A stretch of DNA of 64,000 nt, taken from SZUA-265 sp966249405 (GTDB taxonomy: Bacteria; Myxococcota_A; Polyangia; Polyangiales; Polyangiaceae). A program made the position numbers and the translations under genes. This document shows, one piece after another, positions 52,593 through 61,963 of this stretch. Every line of letters begins with the position of its first letter. Within the stretch, counting starts at the first letter, position 1. Below the pieces are notes generated by a model. It had not been told where the DNA came from and ran no database searches. It saw nothing but the letters and a program-made list of their open reading frames with translations. The stretch lies in the NCBI GenBank assembly GCA_966249405.1, contig CBINDO010000008.1, positions 1 through 64,000 of the forward strand, given 5' to 3'.

Positions 52593-52864
52593 CCACCAGC
52601 GGGCAATCCGACGCCTTTGCATGTCGCTCGTAGCGGTGGTAGGTAAACGTGCCTATGCAGATCCAGGCGTACCCGCAGGCGCTACAAACGAGTCAACGTC
52701 CTTCGCGAGCACCGCGCTTGGACTACATGTGGGTGACGTGAGGCCGATAGAGTTGGCGATTGGGCAGAAAATTACCCGCTACTGACCGATTGGAATCCGG
52801 CCCGTCAGGGGGTTCGCTTTTCTAAAGTCGGCGCAGAAAAGCGCGTTATCCTCATTGGCTATTC

Positions 52865-55342
52865 ATGTCGAATCCTGGGGTTTTCGGTCAGCGCAAAGCA
52901 CGCCAAGAGTGGCCAGAGGCGGGGGCCGAAGGTTCGCTCCCCGAGCTCATCCCCGAGGTTCACGGCTTCGATTCGGCGTGGACGGACCCACCTCCTTCGG
53001 GCGCTGACGACGATCCTCTGGTCGGCGCGACGTTGAGCGGTACCTATCGAATCATTCGCGTCCTCGGTGAAGGGGGCATGGGGCGGGTTTACGAGGCTCA
53101 GCACACCCGAATCGCCCAGAAGTTGTACGCCATCAAGGTCCTGCATCCCGAGTTTACTCGAGACGCTGATATCTTGGCCCGGTTCCAACGCGAGGCCGAG
53201 GCCGCCGCTTGTTTGTCTCACCCTGCGTCGGTCGGGGTCTTCGACGTGGCACGCACGCCGCAGGGGTGGCCATACCTGGTGTGTGAGCACCTGACCGGCG
53301 TCGATCTCGCGGAGCTCATCAAGCTACACGGCCCATTGCCGGTAGCAACCGCCCAACACATCGGTCTTCAGGTGTGTGGCGCGCTCGGGGAGGCGCATTC
53401 CAAAGGCGTCATTCATCGTGATCTCAAGCCGCAGAACATCTTCGTCCTCGGCAAGTTCGACACTGGGGTTGCCGAACACCCTCACGCCAAGGTCCTCGAC
53501 TTCGGGTTATCGCGGATCCTCAACGGCCCGAACACCGCGAACCTAACGCGGACGGGAGTGATCTTGGGCACGCCCTCGTACATGTCTCCCGAGCAAGCAC
53601 GCGGTGAACGCGCGGACATTCGTACCGACGTCTACGGGATGGGCGCAGTCCTCTATGCGGCGGTCACGGGCGTGGCACCCTTTCGATGCGAGACGCCCCA
53701 AGCGACGATCCTCGCCGTGCTCAACGAAGATCCGGTTCGTCCGAGTAAGCTCAACACCAAGGTTCCAGCGCGACTCGAGCTCGTCATCCAGCGTGCCATG
53801 GCCAAGGACGTCAACCAGCGTTACCCAGACATGGAGTCGCTGCGAGCAGACCTCGAACATGCGGTGGATGCCATCGACTGGGCCGGTGACACGGTAGCGG
53901 CCGACCAAGCAGGACCTGGCCGCGCGCAGCTCGCGACGTTGCACAGTGAGGTAGGGGCATCTCGCTTGCAGCTCATTGGTCTGGGTGTGGTTACCGCCGT
54001 ACTCGCTGCCTTGGCAGTGATCACCGCGGTTGCGGGACTGGTGTTACTCCGTTGGCAACAGTGGCCACTCACGCGCGTGGAAACGATTCTCTCGGCGATG
54101 CTCGTGGTCGGCACGCTGCTCACCCCGATCCTCCTGTGGTCGCGTCGGTTCTACCGCCGGGTTTGGGGTAACACGGCGCGGGTAGTGGAGGTGCTGGCGC
54201 GCCTGCGCGAGACGGCCATGGCTGGCCTCATCGCGTATGGGATCGGGGCGCTCGGTGTCGTCTTCTTCGATACCGTCGTGCTGGAGACGCGGCAAGCCGT
54301 CGCGCCCCGGATGTGGGCCGGCACCGGCCCGCTTCTGTTGGGCGGCGCAGTGCTCGTGGGCGGCGTGTCGTTCTTCAGTTCGCTGCTGCGGTCGCCGGGC
54401 GGTTGGGTGTCGCGAGCGAACGGTCGTGAGGGTGGACGGCGCCGCAACTTCTGGGCAGGCGCTGGGATCAAGTCAGCGGCTTGGGGAGCGCTCCTTTCTG
54501 CGTTTTTCGTCGTGCTGGGTTGGCGTTGGAACGGACCCGTCGGCGACGGAGGTGTCGCCGCGAAGAACGCGAGCGCGTCTGCGGCGGCTGGAGCAACGTC
54601 CGCGTCGAGCGCCCCACCACCGACGGAGCCGCTGCCGGTGAGCTCCCAGGCGCACGGCCCGGGTCCCGGTGAGATAGACTTGGACGCCGAACAACCGGGC
54701 ACAGCGACGAACAGCGAGCTTTCTGCCGCCGTGTCACGCGGGTTGGCCGATGGTTTGTTGCCGCTGCAACGGCGTTACCCCAACGACCCCAAGGTGCTGC
54801 GGGCTACCGCCGTCGCCCAGGCGAGCTCGGCCGCTACTTTGGGGGATGCGATGGTCAACTTCAAACGACTGTTCGCCATGTCGCCGGAGTCGGCCAAGGA
54901 AACCGACCTGCAGCACATCATCGTGCAGACGACGCGCGCTCCAGCGTTCAGCGTCACGGCGTTCGAGCTGCTCGCAAACTCGATGGGCAGCGTTGGGGCG
55001 GACCTCCTGTTCAAGTTGGCGCTCACCGAATCCGACCAGCGGGACACCGCGCGCCGCTACCTCGCGCGACCCTCCCTTCACGCCAAGTTCTCCGAAGCTT
55101 TGAGCATCGCTTACGACCTGCAGTTTGCGCAGTCCTGCGTGGCCCGCGTGCGACTTTTGGAGCGCGCCAAGACGCACGGTGACGAACGGAGCGCTCGCGT
55201 TTTGGGCGCCTTGGCGCGGGGGCTCAAGCGTGGTTGTGGTCCGAAGCAACGTCAACCATGCAAGGCGCCGTGTCCCGCGCAAGCACAGCAGTTCCTCGAA
55301 GCCGTGGACGTGATCTCCGCGCGCCTGAAGCAAACCAACTGA
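52865..55342 (+). CDS. Ser/Thr protein kinase with multi-pass membrane region
   Basis: The kinase domain is at about residues 60-340 of 825: LGEGGMGRVYEAQH, ATP Lys at 91 (YAIKVL), HRDLKPQNIFV (184-194), DFG at 212-214 and GTPSYMSPEQARGE. About five membrane segments follow (369-395, 406-426, 452-472, 488-508, 536-554). A Ser/Ala/Pro-rich linker then leads to a soluble C-terminal domain of about 220 residues, helical in character. No sensor is recognised. A multi-pass linker differs from the single-pass kinases at 18818 and 47773. Confidence 0.9.
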   Translation: MSNPGVFGQRKARQEWPEAGAEGSLPELIPEVHGFDSAWTDPPPSGADDDPLVGATLSGTYRIIRVLGEGGMGRVYEAQHTRIAQKLYAIKVLHPEFTRDADILARFQREAEAAACLSHPASVGVFDVARTPQGWPYLVCEHLTGVDLAELIKLHGPLPVATAQHIGLQVCGALGEAHSKGVIHRDLKPQNIFVLGKFDTGVAEHPHAKVLDFGLSRILNGPNTANLTRTGVILGTPSYMSPEQARGERADIRTDVYGMGAVLYAAVTGVAPFRCETPQATILAVLNEDPVRPSKLNTKVPARLELVIQRAMAKDVNQRYPDMESLRADLEHAVDAIDWAGDTVAADQAGPGRAQLATLHSEVGASRLQLIGLGVVTAVLAALAVITAVAGLVLLRWQQWPLTRVETILSAMLVVGTLLTPILLWSRRFYRRVWGNTARVVEVLARLRETAMAGLIAYGIGALGVVFFDTVVLETRQAVAPRMWAGTGPLLLGGAVLVGGVSFFSSLLRSPGGWVSRANGREGGRRRNFWAGAGIKSAAWGALLSAFFVVLGWRWNGPVGDGGVAAKNASASAAAGATSASSAPPPTEPLPVSSQAHGPGPGEIDLDAEQPGTATNSELSAAVSRGLADGLLPLQRRYPNDPKVLRATAVAQASSAATLGDAMVNFKRLFAMSPESAKETDLQHIIVQTTRAPAFSVTAFELLANSMGSVGADLLFKLALTESDQRDTARRYLARPSLHAKFSEALSIAYDLQFAQSCVARVRLLERAKTHGDERSARVLGALARGLKRGCGPKQRQPCKAPCPAQAQQFLEAVDVISARLKQTN

Positions 55343-55378
55343 CGGCCGCTCTGCTCGGGGACGCGGCGAAACGCCGGC

Positions 55379-56710
55379 TCAATCGTTTGGTGTCTCACGC
55401 CGACGACGTGCGCGGTAACTCACCCTCACCGGCACCGACTCGAACCCGAACGCTTCTCGAAGCTGGTTGACGACGAAGCGCTTGTAGCTCTCGTCAATCA
55501 AGTCCGGAGCGTTGCACATCGCGACGAACAACGGCGGTTTCGTTTGCGCCTGGGTCACGTAGTAGAGGCGGGGTGCCTTGCCGCCCCGAGTCGGCGGGGC
55601 ACGACGCTCGAGCACCTCGGTGAAGAAGCGATTGAGCTCGGACGTGGTCACTCGTCGTGAGAACTCGGCGTAGGACTTGTCGATACGCGCCATCAAGGCT
55701 TTCGTACCGCGACCTTTCATGGCACTCAGCCTCAAGATCGGAATCCACGGGGCAAAGTGCAACGTCTCTTTGGCTTTTTCGAGCGCCGCCGCCTGTTCGG
55801 ACTTGGTCAGTAGGTCCGACTTGTTGAGCCCTACGATCACGGAGCGACCCCGTTCGGTGGCCAGAGCCATCAAGCGCATGTCTTGATCCGAGATGGGCTC
55901 GGTTCCATCGCACATCAGCACGACCAGATCGGCGCGCTCGATGCACCGGATTGCGCGCATCACGCTCGCCGACTCGATGTCCTCTTTGATTTTGCTGCGC
56001 CGGCGAACGCCAGCGGTGTCGACGAACAGGTATTGCTTGCCGTCGAAAGTTATCGTCGCGTCGACGGGATCGCGCGTCGTGCCCGGGCGGTGGTCTACGA
56101 GCGAACGCTCGGAGCCCGCGAGCTGATTGATGAGTGACGACTTGCCGGCGTTGGGGCGTCCGATGAGCGCGATCCGCGGCATCTCGTTGGCAGGCGGCTC
56201 GCTCGGGGCTTGCACTGGCGGCAAGTGAGACAATAGCGCCTGCTCGAGGTCTGCCATGCGTCGACCGTGAAGGGCCGAACCCGCGATTAGGTCGTTCAAG
56301 CCGAGGCGATGGAGCTCGCTGGCGTCGAGTTCGACTTGTTTGTTGTCCGCTCGGTTGGCGAAGTAAACGACCGGCTTGTTTGCTTTGCGCAACAACTGCA
56401 CGGCTTGACGATCGGCCTCGGTCGGCGGCGCGAGCGCATCGAGTAAACACAGGATCACGTCGGCCTCGGCGATTGCGGCTTGGACGTGGCGCGCGATGCC
56501 TTGCCGCATGGGATCTTCGTCGTTCGGGTCGAAGCCGCCGGTGTCGATGACCGTCACTTCACGCCCTTGGAGGAAGGTGTCGGCGTAGTGGCGGTCCCGG
56601 GTTACGCCTGGCAGATCGTGGACGATCGCCAATTTTTCGCCGACGAGGCGGTTGAACAGAGTGCTTTTGCCGACGTTGGGGCGCCCAACGATCGCGATCA
56701 GTGGCTTCAT
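55379..56710 (-). CDS. der: GTPase Der (EngA)
   Basis: Der is a tandem-domain GTPase needed for 50S assembly. The 443-residue protein has two G domains (IVGRPNVGKSTLFNRLVG near residue 7 and LIGRPNAGKSSLINQLAG near 180) and a C-terminal KH-like domain. G3/G4 motifs are present: DTGGFDP and FVDTAGVRRR, and GLNKSDL. It overlaps era by four bases. Confidence 0.96.
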   Translation of the reverse strand: MKPLIAIVGRPNVGKSTLFNRLVGEKLAIVHDLPGVTRDRHYADTFLQGREVTVIDTGGFDPNDEDPMRQGIARHVQAAIAEADVILCLLDALAPPTEADRQAVQLLRKANKPVVYFANRADNKQVELDASELHRLGLNDLIAGSALHGRRMADLEQALLSHLPPVQAPSEPPANEMPRIALIGRPNAGKSSLINQLAGSERSLVDHRPGTTRDPVDATITFDGKQYLFVDTAGVRRRSKIKEDIESASVMRAIRCIERADLVVLMCDGTEPISDQDMRLMALATERGRSVIVGLNKSDLLTKSEQAAALEKAKETLHFAPWIPILRLSAMKGRGTKALMARIDKSYAEFSRRVTTSELNRFFTEVLERRAPPTRGGKAPRLYYVTQAQTKPPLFVAMCNAPDLIDESYKRFVVNQLREAFGFESVPVRVSYRARRRRETPND

Positions 56711-57903
56711 GGACGAGTCTTGCGTGAGGAGGAGGGGCGACGAGCGGTCTTCTTGGCGGCGCCTTTGGGTTTGGCTGCAGCTGCGGGTTTGCTCGTGCTC
56801 GGACGTGGCCGAGCTGCACCCGCACTTGGTCCGCGACTTGGCCCGGTGGATTTGCCCATCCCGCGAAACGGCTTTTTGCCGGGCTTCTTGGCGGTGCGTT
56901 GCTTGTCGGCGGGTTTGGCTTTGCGCGGGGCGCTCTTGGCGCGTTCCGGCAATAAGTTGGTCAGTTGTTTTCCGTGGGCGTATTCGTATCCGAGCTCCTG
57001 GAGCTGGCGCGGCACGTCCTTCCAGCGCTCGGTGACACGAACGAAGAGCTCGAGGTGCACTTGCCGTCCCAGCAGTTCTTCGAGTTGGAGCCTGGCGCGG
57101 GTGCCGATCTCTTTGATCTGTTCACCTTTGCGGCCAACCAGGATCGCCCGCTGTCCGACCTTCTCGACGTGAATCGTCGCCTGAATCAAGGTGAGCTTCT
57201 CGCGGTCCTCGAAGCGATCGACGGTGACCGCGACGGCGTGGGGCACTTCGCGGTGCGTGAGATGCATGATTTGCTCGCGCACGGTCTCACGGGCGAAAAA
57301 CGATGCGGGCTTGTCGGTCAGGGTGTCCGCGTCGAACTTGGCGTCCCCTTCGGGGAGCAGTGAGACAATCGTCTCGAGCACGCGGTCGGTGCCGTCCGCC
57401 TTGGCGGCGCTCGTGGGGATGATCGCCCGGAACGGGAACGCTTCCTGGAACGCGACCAGCAAGGGCAGCAGACGTCCCTTGTCACGGACCAGGTCGACCT
57501 TGTTGAGCATGAGCACACAGGGCACGTCGGGAGACAACGCCTTGAGCAGCCCCCGGTCGTCGGGGTGCACGAGGTCCATATCCGGCTTGAAACGCGGTCC
57601 GGAGACCTTCGGGCCGACGTCCGTGACGAACAGCACCACGTCGTGACTACGGACGGAGTCGAGCGCGATCGCGTTCATGCGGCGGCCGAGCTCGGTCTTG
57701 GGGCGATGTAGTCCAGGGGTGTCGGTGAACGCGACTTGGGCGTTCGGCAAACTCAGCACGCCCAACAAGTCGTCGCGCGTCGTTTGTGGAAGCGGCGAAA
57801 CGATGGCCAGGCGTTGCCCGAGCACTTGGTTCAAAAAAGTTGATTTGCCGACGTTGGTACGACCAACGATGGCGACGGTTCCGAAGCGGGCGGGGCTGTT
57901 CAT
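56707..57903 (-). CDS. era: GTPase Era with basic C-terminal extension
   Basis: Era binds 16S rRNA during 30S assembly. The 398-residue product has IVGRTNVGKSTFLNQVLG, FTDTPGLHRPKTE and LMLNKVDLVRDKG, followed by the KH domain (VEKVGQRAILVGRKGEQIKE). The usual length is about 300; here the last 85 or so residues are Lys/Ala/Pro/Arg-rich, similar in style to the fragment at 1-486. The start ATG at 57903 is 161 bases from the divergent PMT gene. Confidence 0.95.
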   Translation of the reverse strand: MNSPARFGTVAIVGRTNVGKSTFLNQVLGQRLAIVSPLPQTTRDDLLGVLSLPNAQVAFTDTPGLHRPKTELGRRMNAIALDSVRSHDVVLFVTDVGPKVSGPRFKPDMDLVHPDDRGLLKALSPDVPCVLMLNKVDLVRDKGRLLPLLVAFQEAFPFRAIIPTSAAKADGTDRVLETIVSLLPEGDAKFDADTLTDKPASFFARETVREQIMHLTHREVPHAVAVTVDRFEDREKLTLIQATIHVEKVGQRAILVGRKGEQIKEIGTRARLQLEELLGRQVHLELFVRVTERWKDVPRQLQELGYEYAHGKQLTNLLPERAKSAPRKAKPADKQRTAKKPGKKPFRGMGKSTGPSRGPSAGAARPRPSTSKPAAAAKPKGAAKKTARRPSSSRKTRP

Positions 57904-58064
57904 GAGAGTCTGGGGCCGGGGGTGCGGTTGGGGCGAGCCTTGGCATCAAAGCGATTGTTACTTTGGTGAAGGGCCGTTAAAAGGGCCCGGCTACCCGGTT
58001 CGCGGTTGGTCCGAGTCCACCTTTGCAGTCGGTCGCCCGGGACCTCGTAGCAAGCGAGACGTCA

Positions 58065-60434
58065 ATGGAATCTGCTTCACAACCCGCGGAGGTCGCCTCC
58101 GATACAGAAAAAACCGGGGGAGCGCAAGCTTCGTCGCCAACCGACGCCGCGGGGAGCAAGCCGCGCCAGCGTCGTTTCGACGCATGGCCTTGGTTGGTGG
58201 CCGCATTTGCAGTCGTGGTGTGCGTCCTACCGATCATTCACTCCGGCCTCTGGGATCCGCAAGAGATCGAGGTCGCCGATCTGGGGCGGCGCGCGGCCGT
58301 ACACCTGTGGGGCGCTGACGAACTCGAACTCGACGGCGCGTCCGATGAAGTCCCTACGGTCGAGGACGTAGGACGAGGTGAACTGCCGGTGTTGTCCGTC
58401 GCGCTGGGCTTGCGCTTGTTCGGTGCGTCGGCGTGGGCTGCGCGTTTACCTCTCGCGCTGTGGACGTTGGCCGGGGCGTGGGCGCTCTACGCACTGGTGC
58501 GCCGGCTGGAGGGTAAACGAACGGCGCTGTTGGCGGTCGCGATTCTGGTTACCTGTCCTTTGGTGTTCGCCCAAGCGCGCACCGCTCTCGGCGACGCCGT
58601 GACGATGGCCTCGTTGTGCTTGGCATTTGCGGGTCTGCTGCTGTCCTGGGCAGATGACGCCGCAGGACGTTGGACCCGGTTGGGTTGGCTCGCGCTCGGG
58701 CTGGCGGGGGCTGGAGCCGGAGTATGGTCTCGCGGCGTGCTTTTGGGTGTAGCCATCCCGACGTTGAGCGTCGGCACTACGGCGCTGATCGTCGGGGTCC
58801 GTGAAGGCGCCGACCGGGCTTTGCGGCGGGCGATCGGCTACGGCTGCTTAGCGCTGGGGTTGGCGACCAGTGTGTGGGGAGTGATCGCCCTGGGCGCGGG
58901 GAGCCCCGACGTATACAGCAAGGTCATCGGGTCGGCGTTGACCGACCCCAAGCAGCTGCCCACACACGACGTCGTCATTCACTACGTGGGCCACGGCCTG
59001 TTTCCGTGGAGCGCGCTGCTCCCGCTGTCGCTGGGCGCCGTGCTACGTCCGTGCTCGGAGCGGCGGCGGCGATTGCGCATCGGGTTGGTCGTCGTGGTTG
59101 CGATCGCCACGTTGTTCTACACGCTGACGATCGCGCGTACCGGCCCAATTGCGTTCGGTGCGACGTTTGCGCTCGCTGCGGCCTGCGCGATCACGGCGTT
59201 GTCACTCGACCGTGGTCGTCGCGGCACGTTTTCGGCCATGGTGTGCGCGGCGCTCCTCGTGCTCTTGTACAAGGATTTCGAAAACTTGCCTGCGAAGGGG
59301 CTGAGTGCGTTCGCTTTGAGCGGCGAGGCCACGTTTCCGGAGGCGATGAAGGGCGCAGCGAAGCTGTACCTTCGCGTGGTGACTGGGTTGGGCGTCCTGG
59401 CGTGTGTGGGGCTCGTGCTCAGTCGGACGCCGTGGAGTGAGTTCGCCTCGTCGTGGACGGCGGCCTCATCGAAGGTAGTGCGCGTTTTTGGTCGAGGTCT
59501 GAACGCCGCCATTCATGGGTGGAACAAGTATACGGGGCCGCTCGCCCGCGCCATCCCGGCGCCGCGCGCGATGTGGATTGTCTCCGCGCTGGGCGCCGGT
59601 GGAACGGTGTTGAGCCTGGGCTACTATCCCGCGCTGGCAGCCCAACTGTCGCCCGCAGGTGTCTACACGGCGTATCGCGAGTTAGCTGCGACAGGTGAAC
59701 CGCTGGCCGTGATGGGCGACGGAGCCGTCAAGGGTTCGATGTTCTACGCGGGCTCGACGGTAAAGAGCTTCCGGACGGTCGACGCTGCCATCGATTGGTT
59801 GGGTGCGCCAGACGCGCCCCGCAAGTGGCTGATCCTCAAGGCACCGGACTTGGGGCGAGCCAACTCGCAGTTTCGGGAGAAACACGCTGGGCAAAACTTG
59901 CCGGTGTTGAACGCGGACTCCAGCGAAATCCTGCTCGTCTCGAGCCGTTTGCAGGAAGGTGAGGTGAACGAGAATCCGTTCACCGAGTCCGTGCTCCGCG
60001 AAGCGCCGCAGCTGGCGCACAAACCGCTCGCGAAGTGGGGTGACGAACTCGAACTCGCGGGCTGGGAAGTGCGGGAAGCCAAGACCGGAGCGCCAACGGA
60101 GACGCTGCGCACCGGCGTGAATTACCAATTCGTCACCGCGTACCGGGTGCGCAAACGCGTGGTTTCGAACTGGGAGTCGTTCATTCACATCGACGGCAAC
60201 GGCAAACGCGTCAACGGCGACCACCAGCTCCTCGGCGGCAAGTACGCAGCGCGCCTGTGGTTGCCGGGAGACGTCATCGTCGACGTCCACGAGTTCAAGC
60301 TAGATCCGACGTACGACGCGGGTGAATACACTGTTTACTTCGGGCTGTACTCCGGAAGTAAGCGCTACAAGTTGACGGCAGGTGACCACAAGGACGACCG
60401 CTTGAACGCGGGCACGCTGCGCGTGGTCCGCTGA
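58065..60434 (+). CDS. PMT/ArnT-type glycosyltransferase, membrane bound
   Basis: The 789-residue product (ATG at 58065; another in-frame ATG at 58023 is possible) starts with an Ala/Ser-rich cytoplasmic stretch and a first membrane segment. The GT-C acidic motif reads SGLWDPQEIEVADLGRR, the usual site of the catalytic acidic residue. About eleven membrane segments follow, then a soluble C-terminal part of about 250 residues with VNYQFVTAYRVRKRVVS and LWLPGDVIVDVHEF. It likely transfers sugar from polyprenyl-phosphate donors to lipid or protein. Confidence 0.85.
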   Translation: MESASQPAEVASDTEKTGGAQASSPTDAAGSKPRQRRFDAWPWLVAAFAVVVCVLPIIHSGLWDPQEIEVADLGRRAAVHLWGADELELDGASDEVPTVEDVGRGELPVLSVALGLRLFGASAWAARLPLALWTLAGAWALYALVRRLEGKRTALLAVAILVTCPLVFAQARTALGDAVTMASLCLAFAGLLLSWADDAAGRWTRLGWLALGLAGAGAGVWSRGVLLGVAIPTLSVGTTALIVGVREGADRALRRAIGYGCLALGLATSVWGVIALGAGSPDVYSKVIGSALTDPKQLPTHDVVIHYVGHGLFPWSALLPLSLGAVLRPCSERRRRLRIGLVVVVAIATLFYTLTIARTGPIAFGATFALAAACAITALSLDRGRRGTFSAMVCAALLVLLYKDFENLPAKGLSAFALSGEATFPEAMKGAAKLYLRVVTGLGVLACVGLVLSRTPWSEFASSWTAASSKVVRVFGRGLNAAIHGWNKYTGPLARAIPAPRAMWIVSALGAGGTVLSLGYYPALAAQLSPAGVYTAYRELAATGEPLAVMGDGAVKGSMFYAGSTVKSFRTVDAAIDWLGAPDAPRKWLILKAPDLGRANSQFREKHAGQNLPVLNADSSEILLVSSRLQEGEVNENPFTESVLREAPQLAHKPLAKWGDELELAGWEVREAKTGAPTETLRTGVNYQFVTAYRVRKRVVSNWESFIHIDGNGKRVNGDHQLLGGKYAARLWLPGDVIVDVHEFKLDPTYDAGEYTVYFGLYSGSKRYKLTAGDHKDDRLNAGTLRVVR

Positions 60435-60487
60435 AGCGGAGCAAACTCGCGGGGCGCTCGACGGCGGGCGGGAGCCTCGGGATTCGA

Positions 60488-60692
60488 CACCCCACATCCT
60501 CGCGGTAAGGGTTCGAGGTACGCCGGATTTGCGAGAACCGGACCGGAGCGGTGCATGGATTTACGCGCGGAGCGCTTCGCTCCAATCCAGCCCAGCAGGC
60601 TGCGCGCCTTTCGCCGTTGGGACTGCGCGGCAATCCCGGCATCGTTTCGAAGGATCGCCGCGAGTGATGAACGCGGAGTGATCAATCTTCGG
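60488..60692 (+). repeat. Interspersed repeat family 1, copy 3
   Basis: CCTCGCGGTAAGGGTTCGAG, GCCGGATTTGCGAGAACCGG, the central CTCCAATCCAGCCCAGCAGG, then GAAGGATCGCCGCGAGTGAT and GAACGCGGAGTGATCAATCT align with the inverted copy at 20630-20833. It sits in the 428-base gap between convergent genes, which also holds a family 2 copy; the remaining bases include a short GTCACGCGCC duplication and no gene. Confidence 0.8.
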
Positions 60693-60784
60693 GCGGGGGC
60701 GGTCACACGCCGTCACGCGCCGGGCATCTTCGACTCCAGCGCGTTGGCCTTTCCGCGCACCTTTGCTTCGCCAATTACGGACGG

Positions 60785-60831
60785 AGGTGGGCGGGAGCCG
60801 TCACGCGCCGTCACGCGCTGGGCCCAACCAA
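60785..60831 (+). repeat. Interspersed repeat family 2, copy 2
   Basis: GGTGGGCGGGAGCCGTCACG, then CGCCGTCACGCGCTGGGCCC and AACC, match the inverted segment at 46819-46863 over about 43 bases. It lies 32 bases before the anti-sigma gene stop, in the convergent gap. Confidence 0.6.
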
Positions 60832-60862
60832 AAGAGCGCCCCAAAGCTTCGCTTGGCGCGCG

Positions 60863-61963
60863 TCATTCTTGGACGGGTACCGGCGGCGGGTTCGGCGCTT
60901 CTGGCACTTCGTCCTTCGGCTTCTCCGGTTTGAGCGCGATTTGCGTCAACGCGCGTTCTGCCTCGACCCGGTACTGCGGTACTTTCATCAGCTTTTCGAG
61001 ATCGAGCATCGCTCGGCGGGTTTGCCCGAGCTTGGAGCGGCAGGTGGCGCTGCGCCAGGTCGCTTTGTTGCCGAGCGCGCTACCCGGGTAACGTGCCGAG
61101 ACGGAATCGAAACGCGGTAGCGCCGCGGCGCAACCTTGAGACGACTCGGCCGCCAGTGCCGCGTTGAGCTCCGCCGCTGCTGCCTTGTGTCCACCTGCTG
61201 CGGCGAGCTCGTCGAACATCGAGAGCGCGCGGTCGAGTTCTCCGGCTTGGAGCGCGCGAGTGGCCTCCGCAAATGAACGTTCTTCCGCTTCTTGCCCGGA
61301 GCGATCGGTCGTCTCACCCGCGGTGCCAGCGTGCGAAGGTGCGGGGGTAGGTGAACGCAACGCCACGACGTCGGGAGCGTGAATCCGCGGCGCGGCGATC
61401 TTGGCATCGGCCTTGGCGAGCGCGGGCGACGGCGACGGTGCAGCCGAAGCCGCGGCGACTGCCGAAGGAGCGCTCGACGGCGCGGTCGGTTGTGGTGCGT
61501 CTTCGTCCGAAGGCGCGACGACGACGGGAACGACGACTTGATCCTGATTCGGCAGCGGCGTTCCGCGTTCGGTCACCTGCATGGCCGAGGTCTGGGCCCC
61601 GGGCCGCGGTCGCAAGAACAGCAAGCTCGAGCCGATCATGAGCATCAGCAGCGCGGCCATCGCGAGCTGAGGGCGCATCGCATAACCGGTCACGATCGTC
61701 CACGCGCGGGCAGCGCGTTGACTGAACGGCAGTTCGTTACTGGCGGCCAGCTCCGCCGCGCGCAGGCGCTGCTCGAAGCCATCGGGTGCATCGACGAGGG
61801 TTAACGTTGCTAATTCACGGGCGCTACGCAGTTGACCGAGCTCCGCACGACACCGCTGACAATGTTCGACGTGACGGAGCGCAGCGGCTCGCGTGAGCTC
61901 GTCGAGCTCGTCGTAGAGGAGGTCCATTATGACCCTGTCGAACTTTTCGCAGTCCATGGTCAC
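60863..61963 (-). CDS. Anti-sigma factor with zinc-finger (zf-HC2) and TPR-like region
   Basis: The 366-residue protein starts at GTG 61963 (GTGA overlap with the sigma gene stop). Its N-terminus has the zinc-binding anti-sigma signature LRHVEHCQRCRAEL (HxxxCxxC). A membrane segment follows (about residues 97-117: MRPQLAMAALLMLMIGSSLLF), then an Ala/Ser/Pro linker and TPR-like helices (ATRALQAGELDRALSMFDEL) outside. It should hold the ECF sigma factor at the membrane until a signal arrives. Confidence 0.88.
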   Translation of the reverse strand: MTMDCEKFDRVIMDLLYDELDELTRAAALRHVEHCQRCRAELGQLRSARELATLTLVDAPDGFEQRLRAAELAASNELPFSQRAARAWTIVTGYAMRPQLAMAALLMLMIGSSLLFLRPRPGAQTSAMQVTERGTPLPNQDQVVVPVVVAPSDEDAPQPTAPSSAPSAVAAASAAPSPSPALAKADAKIAAPRIHAPDVVALRSPTPAPSHAGTAGETTDRSGQEAEERSFAEATRALQAGELDRALSMFDELAAAGGHKAAAAELNAALAAESSQGCAAALPRFDSVSARYPGSALGNKATWRSATCRSKLGQTRRAMLDLEKLMKVPQYRVEAERALTQIALKPEKPKDEVPEAPNPPPVPVQE

